This document shows positions 23,901 to 38,000 of a stretch of DNA of 64,000 bases, piece after piece. A program made the translations under genes and the position numbers. Below the pieces are notes generated by a model. It saw only the letters and a list, made by a program, of their open reading frames with translations. It had not been told where the DNA came from and ran no database searches. This DNA is from Lineus longissimus. Lineage: Eukaryota > Nemertea > Pilidiophora > Heteronemertea > Lineidae. Where the stretch lies: positions 14,816,001-14,880,000 of the forward strand of contig NC_088316.1 of the NCBI RefSeq assembly GCF_910592395.1, written 5' to 3'. Within the stretch, counting starts at the first letter, position 1, and each line of letters opens with the position of its first letter.

Positions 23901-26213
23901 TTGAAAGGACAATGGATGCTGTGAACTGAATATGCATGTATTTTGTCTCAGAAGATAACAATTGGATCTTTACACAGAATGAGAAATTTATTTCAGATAA
24001 TGCATTACTAGTATCATGATTACGCTAAGTATCATTTGTCACAAAAAATTTCTCAGAACTGCTTATAAATACTGAGGTGTTGAGGATCTTGGGACTCACT
24101 TACCATGCCTTAACCCGCCACTATCTAATAGTGACGGGCACTTTTTCCCGCTGGAGATTTTAAACCGGTTGATCAGATGAAACTATAAAGACAAAACATC
24201 TTCACCGACAAATTCTCAAGGATTGGCAAATTCTATAAGCGACTTCAAATCAATATTTTACAAACCCGCAATGTCCAATCTATCCTCCTTCGAGTTGAAC
24301 CCCTCGACGGCCCTGATACACATTCAGCCATCGTTTACCTGAAACTGTGACAGCGCCCGCGTACACGACGCACCAGTCCCAGTTCAATTACAAACAGGCA
24401 AAGCATCTCATACCAATCCAGAGATAAGAACAACAGTAAATTGAAAAGAAACCATCTTAGGGTTCTTAAGTGGTCGAGTGATGTTTTTAATTTAACGCAC
24501 GGCCTCCCAAAGGTGTTTTCGTATTAAAGAGATGACAACGGACAGGTCGTGTTTCGACATGAGACTTCGGTTAAGAACGCGTAGCATACGCGACGTATTA
24601 TTTGAGGTTCTTCCGAGAAGAAGATCATCAAGGTTACATGTATGCTTTTCCCTACATGGGTCCAAATAAGGTCACGACTATAGATGAAGCATCGAGTGCT
24701 TGTTCTCCCCAAAATCGCGGTGTTCTGAGATCCCTACTGCATGATAGACCCAGTAACATAAACCCAACCGTTAAGGCCATGCCTTATCGATCCTCGACTC
24801 TCTGAAAGAGAATCTCCTGCTAATTAAGACAGCATCGAGGACAGCACTCAGTAACAACTAATTGGTGTCAGTGCGCTAAGTAACTGTAGCTTTCGATATT
24901 GGGTTTATGGAGGTGGTGGATCGAATCTCACTGGAGGTAGGTTTGCCCTCCTCGGAATCAGCACTTGACACCAGGCGAACGAAATATCTCGATATTTTGG
25001 TTCCACACGTGTACCATAATCATTCTGTCAAAATGCAATGGGGCCGGACAGCTTTTCCATGGGAACCGTTTCTACTTCTACACCGGAACATAGAGAAGAG
25101 ACAATAACAAAGACCCAGGTGTCCGCACGCCAAGCCAAAAGGTAATTAGTGGACTTGCTTTGGTGAGACATGGTCGGTAACATGTGTGCCGAGCAACGTG
25201 GATTTTTTTATAGAACAGACCAATATCTTCTTACAGAAAGCCAAATATCGAGCCTGCTATCAGCATTCGGTTTGAGATTGTAAAGCAACCTATAAAAGCA
25301 TGGGGTCGAAACCAGCACCAATCTACCCCAATCAACCACCAACATCACTATGTCCAAATATTCTGACATCAAATTTCCGTGGTTTTATTGTTTCCATTCA
25401 TTCAGAACGAATCTATCGTTTACGAATTGCTACTAAATGTTTGCTCAATCATTGGAATAAACAGCGATGTCAATAGTGCCAATAATTAGCAATGATTGCT
25501 TTTAGAGTTACGTACTTTTGTTGAGGTGTTGCAGATTTGAGAAGAAGAGAAAAAAGTAGAGTGAAACTGTGTCATATCGTGAGGGAATTGTATATTTTTC
25601 AGGTTAAATGTATTGTAGGGAACTCACCCATCGAGCATCCACCACCAAATTTGGATACGTAGTTATCAGGACAACACTCACAGCGAAAGGGTATATACAT
25701 GAAGCAACGAAATATCGTCAGCAACTCCAAGTGAACACGCTAACTACTCATTTCGGTACACTGGTACAAGCGCATAATTATGCAGCGGGGGCCATAGACG
25801 TCGGACCAGCCCGTGATGAGGCCAGAAGAGACGAGTTGTAGGCGATACACTTGTTCAAACTACCATGTAAGTGACCTAAGGACAAGTTTGTTGTGGTGAT
25901 GATAGTAATCCGATGATGAGTTAGGGAGTTCGCACATTCAGTGGGAAGAACTATGAGAACATCCATGTCCTGACAACTTGAATGTCTTTGGGTCAGTTCA
26001 GATTCCCGTTGCGTTGGGATTGTGTCATGTGTGTGGGATGGCTTGATGAATCAATATGTTTCGGAACGGGATCAAGCGAGAGACGTGGTGATTTGTGAGA
26101 GGGTATAAACACACAGACGGAAACAGGGCAGATGAATCGACGTCAATTACAGCGGAGAACATCAACACCATAATCGTCTTCTCAGTCGTTCAGTGCTTGC
26201 CCTGCACTTAGAT
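20973..26213. repeat. Segmental duplication, flank part of copy 1
   Basis: About 5.24 kb of sequence with no supported gene, repeated at 28166-33406. The only clear base difference I found is T at 22885 versus G at 30078. The longest ORF, 22493-22945 minus (150 codons), has no recognisable domain and changes one residue between the copies. This region forms copy 1 of the tandem duplication together with the foldback element at its left. Confidence 0.92.
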
Positions 26214-28155
26214 GGGTGTCTATAAACCGAAGACCAAAGACCGAAGACCGAAGATCGAAGATGGAAGACCCCCCCAAAACTATAAAACGAAGATCCCCCC
26301 AACTATAAAAGGAAGACCCTAATGTCAACTATAAAACGAAGATCCCCCCAACTATAAAAGGAAGACCCTGATGTCAACTATAAAACGAAGATCCCCCAAC
26401 TATAAAAGGAAGACCCTAATGTCAACTATAAAACGAAGATCCCCCAACTATAAAAGGAAGACCCTGATGTCAACTATAAAACGAAGATCCCCCCAACTAT
26501 AAAAGGAAGACCCTAATGTCAACTATAAAACGAAGATCCCCCAATCTATAAAAGGAAGACCCTAATGTCAACTATAAAACGAAGATCCCCCCAACTATAA
26601 AAGGAAGACCCTGATGTCAACTATAAAACGAAGATCCCCCCATCTATAAAAGGAAGACCCTAATGTCAACTATAAAACGAAGATCCCCCCAACTATAAAA
26701 GGAAGACCCTGATGTCAACTATAAAACGAAGATCCCCCCAACTATAAAAGGAAGACCCTAATGTCAACTATAAAACGAAGATCCCCCAATCTATAAAAGG
26801 AAGACCCTAATGTCAACTATAAAACGAAGATCCCCCCAACTAGAAAAGGAAGACCCTAATGTCAACTATAAAACGAAGATCCCCCCATCTATAAAAGGAA
26901 GACCCTGGTGGTTTTAGACCCTCAAGTTCAGTTACTGCAGACTTGCACGTCATAACATGTGACTGAGCATCTGTATTTCAACAAGCAAGCTAGCCTGAGT
27001 GCGGCGTAGTGACATAGGAGATCAGATCATTCAGGTAAATTCCGGATTTTCCTAACACTGCATTTAGGAGTTGGCGACCGACCTGCCAGTCTCGACCCAT
27101 GATGGTGGAGGACCAATTCCATATTGGCCGTGTGATCAACTAACCTGCTGGGAGCCTATGACGATACACACACATGCACATAGAAACAGCTTCTGGACGA
27201 AGCTGAGGGCTGGCTATGATGAGTACAGTGAGAAACTAGGTCATATTGGAGCACGGCTGCATGGTAACAGGTACGGGGCTCCCCGCCTTATGTAAACTGT
27301 GCCACTAAGCTGCTAAGGCTAGACACGACTGGTGTATTACCCGGTACACTTACTTTCTCAAATCATTAATGTAGCATGGACCGAAAATGAAAACAAACTG
27401 TGCAGTAACTGAACATGAGAATGAAAACCATCAGGGTCTTCCTTTTATAGATGGGGGGATCTTCGTTTTATAGTTGACATTAGGGTCTTCCTTTTATAGT
27501 TGGGGGGATCTTCGTTTTATAGTTGACATCAGGGTCTTCCTTTTATAGTTGGGGGATCTTCGTTTTATAGTTGACATTAGGGTCTTCCTTTTATAGATGG
27601 GGGATCTTCGTTTTATAGTTGACATTAGGGTCTTCCTTTTATAGATGGGGGGATCTTCGTTTTATAGTTGACATTAGGGTCTTCCTTTTATAGATGGGGG
27701 GATCTTCGTTTTATAGTTGACATTAGGGTCTTCCTTTTATAGTTGGGGGGATCTTCGTTTTATAGTTGACATTAGGGTCTTCCTTTTATTGTTGGGGGGA
27801 TCTTCGTTTTATAGTTGACATTAGGGTCTTCCTTTTATAGATGGGGGGATCTTCGTTTTATAGTTGACATCAGGGTCTTCCTTTTATAGTTGGGGGGATC
27901 TTCGTTTTATAGTTGACATTAGGGTCTTCCTTTTCTAGTTGGGGGGATCTTCGTTTTATAGTTGACATCAGGGTCTTCCTTTTATAGTTGGGGATCTTCG
28001 TTTTATAGTTGACATCAGGGTCTTCCTTTTATAGTTGGGGGGATCTTCGTTTTATAGTTTTGGGGGGGTCTTCCATCTTCGATCTTCGGTCTTCGGTCTT
28101 TGGTCTTCGGTTTATAGACACCCTTCGGTCTTTGGTCTTCGGTTTATAGACACCC
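26214..28155. mobile_element. Foldback-type DNA transposon, copy 2 (inside the duplication)
   Basis: A near-identical copy of the element at 19052-20962, with left array 26280-26906, spacer 26907-27432 and right array 27433-28057. Its right flank is again CATTATATTC (28156-28165), but its left flank is the duplication junction (ctgcacttagat), not CATTATATTC. It therefore arose by segmental duplication and not by a second insertion. It differs by one G fewer in a G-run of the right array (around 27599) and by an extra 32 bp at its right end. Confidence 0.92.
28124..28155. repeat. 32-bp terminal duplication at the right end of foldback element 2
   Basis: The last 32 bases of the element (starting TTCGGTCTTTGG, ending TATAGACACCC) occur twice in a row here and once in element 1. 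This accounts, with the single-G deletion, for the change of period from 7162 to 7193 bp. Confidence 0.9.
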
Positions 28156-28165
28156 CATTATATTC

Positions 28166-31100
28166 CGATCTTACAGATCTTAAAGACAATACTGACATCA
28201 ATGAGACGTACTCAATGTGGTAATTGTCTATTAGTTTGTTAGTAAGCCCAAACGTCGATATCTAATGGTGATTTAGCCACGGAAGAGGCAGCATGAAGGA
28301 TTGGGTACATTAGCCGAGAAATGTTTTTGCAACATCCGTGTCAATGGTCGGAAGTCAAGACACCAAGTACTATTGAGGAACATCAAGGCAATGGGACGTG
28401 GGACGACGCGTTTTTGCCAAAGAAGCTCGTGTTTAGTATTCCGGCTTTTTCTTTCTTGCTTCAAAAAGAAAGAAAGGTTCTCTAGTTTCTGGAGGTGGCG
28501 TGGTCTGGTGTAAAGTTATATCTTATTTCAACTTCACCATTTTTATCTTAATTTGACCACGAACATGTAAGTATCTTAGTGCGGCGTAAAGTGAGAAATA
28601 TTAAATAACAATGATTTCAAATTGCTGGTGTATCTGTACGTCGTATTTCAGTAGAACATCCAACTTTCTTGTATCGCATGTGCACTACATTTTGTTTCAT
28701 TCTTAAAAGTTTTTGAATGGTTTTAAATTGCAAATCTCGAGACTAATTCCAATTTTTCTGCTGGCAGTTGGCTCATGCTAACTCCAAGCAGTTTCAGTCA
28801 TCAATTGGTTACAAAATCAAATCTTTTGAGACCAATTACCGGCAGCTATAGAAAAGCGACTACAAGTACATGTACATATTCATCTACATCTCGTCTCCTT
28901 GCGAATGGCCATAATTACCCTGTTGTTTCTTCGCTAATGAGGGAGGAACGATCTTGGTATCAACAGAGGGCATATTCAGCAGGCTGGAACAGGACACCAG
29001 CCTAATGTTACTTGAACCTCCAGTGTGTTACCATGGAAATAATGACTGTTTCTTAATTAATTTGCCACCTTTCCCGGCGCAACCGTGGGTATGCAGCCCG
29101 GCGTTAATGGAAGGTGGTGCAATTAAATCCGTGTTTCCTAATGGCTGAAAGGGTAAATAGCCCCAAAGGGTAAACGGGCGAAGGCCACCGCGGGAATATA
29201 GTGTACCTGACCAGTGCCCGATCCTTGTTAATGCCTAGGCCAAGGTAATAGCTGCCATAGAAATCTTGAAAGACCTTCGTCTGACATCATAACAATATTG
29301 GAGTCAACCATCTAGTGTCTTTCAATTGATTTTTTGCATATTGCCGACGACTGGAAATAGGAAATAAACAAGACCAAAAAGAAGTAATTACATAGACCAG
29401 TGCGATGAAACCTGGCATGTATATTGTACCTCTACACGCTTATTTAATTGGCCATTTGCAGCATCTTACACAAAGATGAACAAACTATTGAGAACTCGTG
29501 CTTACATTCTATATAGAGCCCTCAACATTACTGTCATAATCTTAGACCCCCTCGTCCTCTCACGATTCCGCTATTAAAAAGGTCATTAATTGCCCCATCC
29601 TCTTCACATCGAATCCGACCCTCTTGAACTTTTAAACCCTGTATCATACCAGGGTAAACGATTGGCAATTAGTTAATGTCGAGTATCATACAATATCTTG
29701 GATTGTGCACCCCTGAGAAAGCATGATTAGGGCAAGGGAATTATTATTTACTGGGAGTCCCTGTTTGCATTCTGTATCACGTTTGACAGGAGGCCCTGAC
29801 TTAGTATATGACTGGTTTCTTGCCGTGTCATTCTCGAGTACAGTGTACACTGCAGACTTGGAAGACTTGTCGTTAAATATGCGAGTATCAGGGTTATGCA
29901 TGTCCGGTTTAAATGAAGTTACGGTATTTAACTTCTGTGGTTGCTTGGCTATAGTGCTCCAGTCCCAAGACATAGGTGAAGAAGTAAAAACTGATGGGCA
30001 TTTTGCTGTATCATGAAGAGTAATACGTAATCTGACATGAAAAAAGGCTTCTCTTCTTTCATCTAAGACGAATCCGGGGTTCCCAAGTGCGGAAATCTCA
30101 AGATAACAAAGTGTCCGTCTTTCCAGTTTCTGTATCAAAGTTCCTCTATCAAATTGGCGTCTCTTTATGTTGTCCTTCTATTATTGAATTCCATTACTCC
30201 ACTTATTATGATCAAGCATTTCTTAAACCAAGACATCAGTGTCGCCATTTCCCCAACTTCTTTTAGGTTACATTCCAGCTGACGTCTTGTGACAAACTCG
30301 CTAACGCAAATCACATCAAAAACGATATATAATACCATCGATCAAAATGAGTCATTCCCCATTTGCCTGATTGTCTTAATATGCCATTTGTGCCTCCTTT
30401 GTAAAGGGGGTGATATTTCGCACTTTTATCTCAAAAATAACAGAGAGAATCAACCCCATTCATATCCTTGAAATACCACATTCACGACTTAAATTTTTCC
30501 ACACATTCCATTAAAAGATCAGAGGATATTTCTAATTGCAAATAAGGCCACATGACTCAAGACTTTTGTGAGTCTATCGTAATGAAAGGACATTTAACTC
30601 CCTAAAACACGTTTACTGTGATGAAGGATCAAAGAGGTTTCCCTTTGAAATTCACTCAACTTGTCCAAATGTTACATTCTGTTTTTTGTACATGGTATTT
30701 TTACAAAGAAGACTTCTTTCTTTCATGTTGTTGTTCTTTTCTGTCACCTATCACCAATTAATTCATATTTCATTTGCGGTGAATTTGCCAATTTGTTGGA
30801 ATAAAGATGCTGCACTCTTTGATGTCGCTGAGAAATGTTACCGGCCCGTGCTGGAGGACCCGCACGTCGCAATTGGGCGAAAAGGAGACATAGCGAGAAA
30901 AAAAATTATTTTAAATGTTGTGGAAAAGTATTTTTCTGACTTTCTTCAGTAACTGCAACTACATGTATATCCATTATCCACTGCTTTTGTCACAGTCGAA
31001 GAACACATTTCATTTCCACTTACGGCATCGAATGTATGCATGTTATATAAGAACGGAACATAAATGTGTTTATACAAAATGTATTCCCTTTTCTTGAAAG

Positions 31101-33406
31101 GACAATGGATGCTGTGAACTGAATATGCATGTATTTTGTCTCAGAAGATAACAATTGGATCTTTACACAGAATGAGAAATTTATTTCAGATAATGCATTA
31201 CTAGTATCATGATTACGCTAAGTATCATTTGTCACAAAAAATTTCTCAGAACTGCTTATAAATACTGAGGTGTTGAGGATCTTGGGACTCACTTACCATG
31301 CCTTAACCCGCCACTATCTAATAGTGACGGGCACTTTTTCCCGCTGGAGATTTTAAACCGGTTGATCAGATGAAACTATAAAGACAAAACATCTTCACCG
31401 ACAAATTCTCAAGGATTGGCAAATTCTATAAGCGACTTCAAATCAATATTTTACAAACCCGCAATGTCCAATCTATCCTCCTTCGAGTTGAACCCCTCGA
31501 CGGCCCTGATACACATTCAGCCATCGTTTACCTGAAACTGTGACAGCGCCCGCGTACACGACGCACCAGTCCCAGTTCAATTACAAACAGGCAAAGCATC
31601 TCATACCAATCCAGAGATAAGAACAACAGTAAATTGAAAAGAAACCATCTTAGGGTTCTTAAGTGGTCGAGTGATGTTTTTAATTTAACGCACGGCCTCC
31701 CAAAGGTGTTTTCGTATTAAAGAGATGACAACGGACAGGTCGTGTTTCGACATGAGACTTCGGTTAAGAACGCGTAGCATACGCGACGTATTATTTGAGG
31801 TTCTTCCGAGAAGAAGATCATCAAGGTTACATGTATGCTTTTCCCTACATGGGTCCAAATAAGGTCACGACTATAGATGAAGCATCGAGTGCTTGTTCTC
31901 CCCAAAATCGCGGTGTTCTGAGATCCCTACTGCATGATAGACCCAGTAACATAAACCCAACCGTTAAGGCCATGCCTTATCGATCCTCGACTCTCTGAAA
32001 GAGAATCTCCTGCTAATTAAGACAGCATCGAGGACAGCACTCAGTAACAACTAATTGGTGTCAGTGCGCTAAGTAACTGTAGCTTTCGATATTGGGTTTA
32101 TGGAGGTGGTGGATCGAATCTCACTGGAGGTAGGTTTGCCCTCCTCGGAATCAGCACTTGACACCAGGCGAACGAAATATCTCGATATTTTGGTTCCACA
32201 CGTGTACCATAATCATTCTGTCAAAATGCAATGGGGCCGGACAGCTTTTCCATGGGAACCGTTTCTACTTCTACACCGGAACATAGAGAAGAGACAATAA
32301 CAAAGACCCAGGTGTCCGCACGCCAAGCCAAAAGGTAATTAGTGGACTTGCTTTGGTGAGACATGGTCGGTAACATGTGTGCCGAGCAACGTGGATTTTT
32401 TTATAGAACAGACCAATATCTTCTTACAGAAAGCCAAATATCGAGCCTGCTATCAGCATTCGGTTTGAGATTGTAAAGCAACCTATAAAAGCATGGGGTC
32501 GAAACCAGCACCAATCTACCCCAATCAACCACCAACATCACTATGTCCAAATATTCTGACATCAAATTTCCGTGGTTTTATTGTTTCCATTCATTCAGAA
32601 CGAATCTATCGTTTACGAATTGCTACTAAATGTTTGCTCAATCATTGGAATAAACAGCGATGTCAATAGTGCCAATAATTAGCAATGATTGCTTTTAGAG
32701 TTACGTACTTTTGTTGAGGTGTTGCAGATTTGAGAAGAAGAGAAAAAAGTAGAGTGAAACTGTGTCATATCGTGAGGGAATTGTATATTTTTCAGGTTAA
32801 ATGTATTGTAGGGAACTCACCCATCGAGCATCCACCACCAAATTTGGATACGTAGTTATCAGGACAACACTCACAGCGAAAGGGTATATACATGAAGCAA
32901 CGAAATATCGTCAGCAACTCCAAGTGAACACGCTAACTACTCATTTCGGTACACTGGTACAAGCGCATAATTATGCAGCGGGGGCCATAGACGTCGGACC
33001 AGCCCGTGATGAGGCCAGAAGAGACGAGTTGTAGGCGATACACTTGTTCAAACTACCATGTAAGTGACCTAAGGACAAGTTTGTTGTGGTGATGATAGTA
33101 ATCCGATGATGAGTTAGGGAGTTCGCACATTCAGTGGGAAGAACTATGAGAACATCCATGTCCTGACAACTTGAATGTCTTTGGGTCAGTTCAGATTCCC
33201 GTTGCGTTGGGATTGTGTCATGTGTGTGGGATGGCTTGATGAATCAATATGTTTCGGAACGGGATCAAGCGAGAGACGTGGTGATTTGTGAGAGGGTATA
33301 AACACACAGACGGAAACAGGGCAGATGAATCGACGTCAATTACAGCGGAGAACATCAACACCATAATCGTCTTCTCAGTCGTTCAGTGCTTGCCCTGCAC
33401 TTAGAT
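28166..33406. repeat. Segmental duplication, flank part of copy 2
   Basis: The second copy of the 5.24-kb flank at 20973-26213, offset 7193 bp. It ends at cttagatGGG followed by single-copy DNA (ctattctctatgg). No supported gene. All ORFs are duplicates of those in copy 1. Confidence 0.92.
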
Positions 33407-33409
33407 GGG

Positions 33410-34844
33410 CTATTCTCTATGGAGTGTTCCCCGGTCAAGGCGGGATGAGCATTATATGTTCCACTACTGTTTGGCGCAAGTTTAGTTTACTGTCCTGGTG
33501 ACTGTGTCTTCAGCCAAAAACAGCATTACCCTTATTGGTTCTACCAGATAGTAAGAGGTTGAACTGTCTCTTAGTCTTAGTCTTCAAAGCCACACACCAA
33601 ATCAAAAAAGCAACTGAGCTTTTTCCGATTATCACAGCTGCCGGTCCGAATTTTTTTTCCTAAGTCCAATCATTGTCTGGTTGGCGAGTGGGCAAAGACA
33701 CGTTGTCAACTTCCAGCGACATAGACTTCCTGATAGGTTGTGTCCTTTGGGCAAACCTCGCAACAAAGTTGGTAATTTCGAAGGCGTCTACCATAATTGG
33801 TTTCAGAAAAACTTTCCTTTGTAACAGTGGGGCAGATGTCATTGGGGACTTTTGTCTACAATGGTGATTAAATAAAGTAACCATGTTAATCAGGAGCTAC
33901 TGCAACTAATGTAGGCTACTACAGTACAGAAGCAATAACGACCTTAACCTTTAAAAGTAAAAGCTCAGGGTCATGAAACAAATTACTTACATCTATCAAT
34001 ACCTTGTCCAAATGACATTACTTACACGGTGAAGTGACGATGGCTGTTCCATTGCAGGGGTCACGGACTCCGATATGTACAACTTAGCCTTGCCTGGCCT
34101 CGACCTGGAAAGGCCAGGTGGTAAAAGGAGCTTGGCCATCGATTTGCTGAATGAAGATACAGTACTCTCTGTCATGTCGGATCTTGTCAGACCTAATTCC
34201 ATGTGCACCCAGACTTTATATTGGCTCAACTAGACATGTGTTGCTTCGGTCACGAAAGGCAAATGCACCTGTGGTAGAGGAACTGTCAAATTGGCTTGGT
34301 GAATGGACCGATGCGCGGTGGAAGGTGTAGACATCTCAGCCAAAACTGCCAGGCCCTATTCGATTTTCACCTAGAGTAATTAGCCAAATTGGATTTAAGT
34401 TGCTCCGGTCATGGAGCGTACATTCATCTGGTGAAGGCAAATTATATGGTCAAAGTGGGATGAAGATGGAAATTGTCTGTCAGCTAAACATAGATTGCCT
34501 ACTAGAACGAGAACCAACTTGCACTACAAGTCGACGTCTGCACCGCCTGTCCAGGTCCTTCCAAGTTCGCCCACCGAGATGGGAACGTGTATTAGGAAGG
34601 TCGGAAAGCAATTACAGGAATTCTACAAACTGTCAAGTCTGCCACATAGTATTCATTAATCGCCAAGCGTAGGATCCGCGATCGATAGATATGTCCAAAC
34701 CTGTCACGTCAGATCGACAACTGACCGAAGACTGCCTACACGTGTACTCAGGTTATTTGATGCGAGGCTGGGGAGTCTAGGGACTGTCTACCCTGGGTAT
34801 TGGCCAGGGCCGAGAAGTACGAGATGATCGATCTGTATGACCAT
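33410..34844. other. Intergenic, nothing recognised
   Basis: Single-copy DNA right of the segmental duplication. Short ORFs only. Confidence 0.6.
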
Positions 34845-35000
34845 TGGTTCTTACATGTACTTCAGGCAAACCTACGCTGGTGGTCGAAGAGAGTCGCACA
34901 CTCTCTCGCATGGGTATATACCGGGATCGACCGGGCATCGAACCAGGGACCACATAGGTGAGAGGCGCTGATAATTCTGTGTCTGCACTGTGTCACTCCG
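34845..35000 (-). mobile_element. tRNA-derived SINE-like fragment
   Basis: On the minus strand an A-box-like TGACACAGTGC is followed at tRNA spacing by a B box, GGTTCGATGCC (34934-34944), inside a T-arm-like CCTGG-TTCGATG-CCCGG. The tRNA-like head has no proper acceptor or anticodon stem. It runs into a non-tRNA body containing GTGTGCGACTCTCTTCGACC, as in tRNA-derived SINEs of many invertebrates. Its ends are approximate. Confidence 0.6.
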
Positions 35001-38000
35001 ATTTCGGTCCTGAACTACTGAATTGTAACCAGTAACGTAAACTTGCTGAGCAAAAACGTTTAATGCTTGCTGTTATTTTTCACCACGTTTGACATGTTTA
35101 ACCAAGACTTTTACCGTCATCGTTTGATCTACGCCATTGTGTAATTTAAGCCTTGTTGTAAAAGAAACCTTTTTACGCCATGTCCTTGTATCATGTTTGC
35201 TGCGATTTTCTTCCTTGTGATTTTCCGACCTGTTTCTTGTGATATTACAGCATTATGCCATCACAAGCTAATCTGATTATAAGGTTCATAGGCTACAACC
35301 TTTTGATTTTGAGGCAAATACATACAAGTTACATACACTTTCTATCAATTACCATCTGATGATGCGGTGTCAGTATGCCGCAAGCTGCAGACGACAGTAT
35401 CAAAACATGGCTGCGAAATCGCCATCTTTGCAAGTCTCGCTCAATGCAATGTTTGCCCTCTTCGAATTCTCTTCGACATTTTGCGCAGGAGCCTTGACAT
35501 CGGAGGCGTTGCATGCAGTGTTACAGCCTTTGGCACCATCAGATTTATGAGACACTATGGTGAAGATTGGTGATGAAGATGAAGAGATAGGTTAATAGGA
35601 ATTACTTTGCAGCCTGATGTTGTTATATGATGTAAAGTTTAACAGCATATCAATTTGTTAACATGTATCATATTTGTATGTCGTAGTATCATCGCAAGTA
35701 AGTTGTCATCCAAATACGATTGATCGCATGAGGACCTTGCGACGCTGCGCTAAAAGAACTTAAAAGTGAGAGCTCATTAACACTTTACATTCTACAGCAC
35801 CATTATATTGGTTTCAGTAGAATCTCGTGTTTTTTTGTTTATACAATTCTCATTAGTCAAGAAACTCATCATTGGCGCATGCAGAGACATTTTAACTGCA
35901 AATTTGCGAGCCAGTAGCGATCGATTGAAAGTGCACTTCGTCGCCTTTAAACACCCTTTTTATTTTAAAAAATTCCATTACTTTTACATACGCATTAGCA
36001 GAAATGTTTCGGATATTTTTCTAAATCCTTATTCGATATTGCCCCTGGGGATGTTCAACTTGAAATGGATTATCAATAGCAAAAAATAACATGTAGAGCG
36101 AGAGGTACTTGACTGAACCAGGGTTTTTTAGCTAAATGTGTTTCCACCATTCACCTTCTAATCGCATGCAGTGTATTTTCATATGTCGTTGTAAGCACAT
36201 ACATGTAGTTGTAAGCTTATGGTTTTTAAGAAAAATATCCTCGACATCTTAGTAGTACGACTAAAGATTCATCGACGATATTTTTCAAGCAATAAAATAT
36301 CACTACACTGTATGGCGTAACATAAAAAGGGAGTGTGTAGGCCTAATGCACTGAACGGAGATGTACACAAAATGTACATGTGAGCCACGTGCATTGGAAC
36401 AAACGATTTCGCGGTCACTCAGCTTCCAATATTGTGATGTGACAACCTTGCTAACTTGGCAGAAGAGGACTTTCAGAAATATAAGATATCGATGATCCAT
36501 TGGTTTAAAAAAGTCATCGAGTGTATTTGCCAAGATATGACGGAGTCATTTTGCGTGAAAATTAAATCTGACCAGCGATGTGCTAAGATACGTACAATAA
36601 CTTGCACTTTAGTGAAAAATCATCCTGCTGCTCATTCATTTTCCAATAGTGTGACTTTACCACCTGGTTAACTTCTCAGCCTCATTAAATACCTAGTAGC
36701 CTGGAAAATATTGGCCATCTTCGAACAAGGGTAGAATGGGATCAATATAGTATTGAGCTCCTTAATGAGAGATTGCAGCACCGAGGTGACGAGGCATGGG
36801 CAATTAATTAGTAGGAGAGGGTTGTCAAGAATCACACCCAGCAACGATGGCTATCGAAGTTCACGGCTCATGAACACAACTGAGAGCATCATGCTGCCTG
36901 GCATTTAGTTGGTCTGGTATTACCATGATAACATGTAAACTGGCTATTGGTCCCGATATTGGCATAGTGTTTTTCATGATACTTATGCCAGGTATTGGTT
37001 CGGCCAATGTGAAAGTGTATTTAGACCCCCGTTTTTGATATTCCTGCCCAATTTTTTACTCTGATTGATCAGGGATTTATAACTAGATACGCAGTTCTTA
37101 CCGTAACTTTCAGCCACCTTCATGTAATCAGGATTTGACGAACAGTTTCTTTAAAGTTCGTCGATACTAGAAACCACTTCAAGCAGTTCTATTAGGCTAT
37201 GAGCTGCCATGCATATATATCAAGCATGCAAGTTACAGTGTCGCCTACAATATCTCATCATTACATGTCTGGAATACACGTAGAGGCCTCCAAGACATCC
37301 ATCGCGACAGACATTTATTTAAAATTTCTTTTTATGAAATTCCGAAAGCCCATTGGGCATCCGTTTTAATTGGAATTTGACTTAATATAGTGCTAGGAGA
37401 TGTAAAAAGAGTTCAGTTATCCCTACTGCTTGAGGGTAGGCACGATTTCTAGTTGACGCAGCCCCAGTTGCTGAGTTAGTGTATATACCAGTTGCAACCG
37501 TAAAAAGGCATACTAGTTGGTAAGGGAAGTATTTTCATGCCATTTGGATAAGATGGCGTAATGTGTAAAACATCAGTTTAAGTAAAGCTTGATTGAATAC
37601 GCAGATAGCCACATTTTTTTTAAATTGCCGGTTTGATATTTACCTGATTTTTCGGACAGCTTTCGAACAACGTGATAAAAGGGGAAAAAATGTTCATATG
37701 CTGTTCATTTTCTCTCGCAGGACCAGAAAATGAACTACAAAGGTTTCTTTACCGTTTTAGCGTTGGTCCCTGATCGGTGGCCAGGGAAACGTAGCCCCGC
37801 TTTAGTCGCGGAATTCTCGTGAGATGTTCTCCTTGCGTCTCCTGACCGCGTAACGCCGCGACCATCACTCCCAAAGCAACTTTTGCGACATTAATTAGAG
37901 TTTGTACATGAACATTAACGACCATGCTTGCCAATTAAACGGCAACAATGCTCTCTGTGGCGCACAAAGCAAGCGAGATGCTGTGAGAGATGGTACAGAG

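Noticed and set aside
26214-28155. A second independent insertion of the foldback element
   Set aside because: Its left flank lacks the CATTATATTC duplication and the neighbouring 5.2 kb is duplicated too, so segmental duplication explains it.
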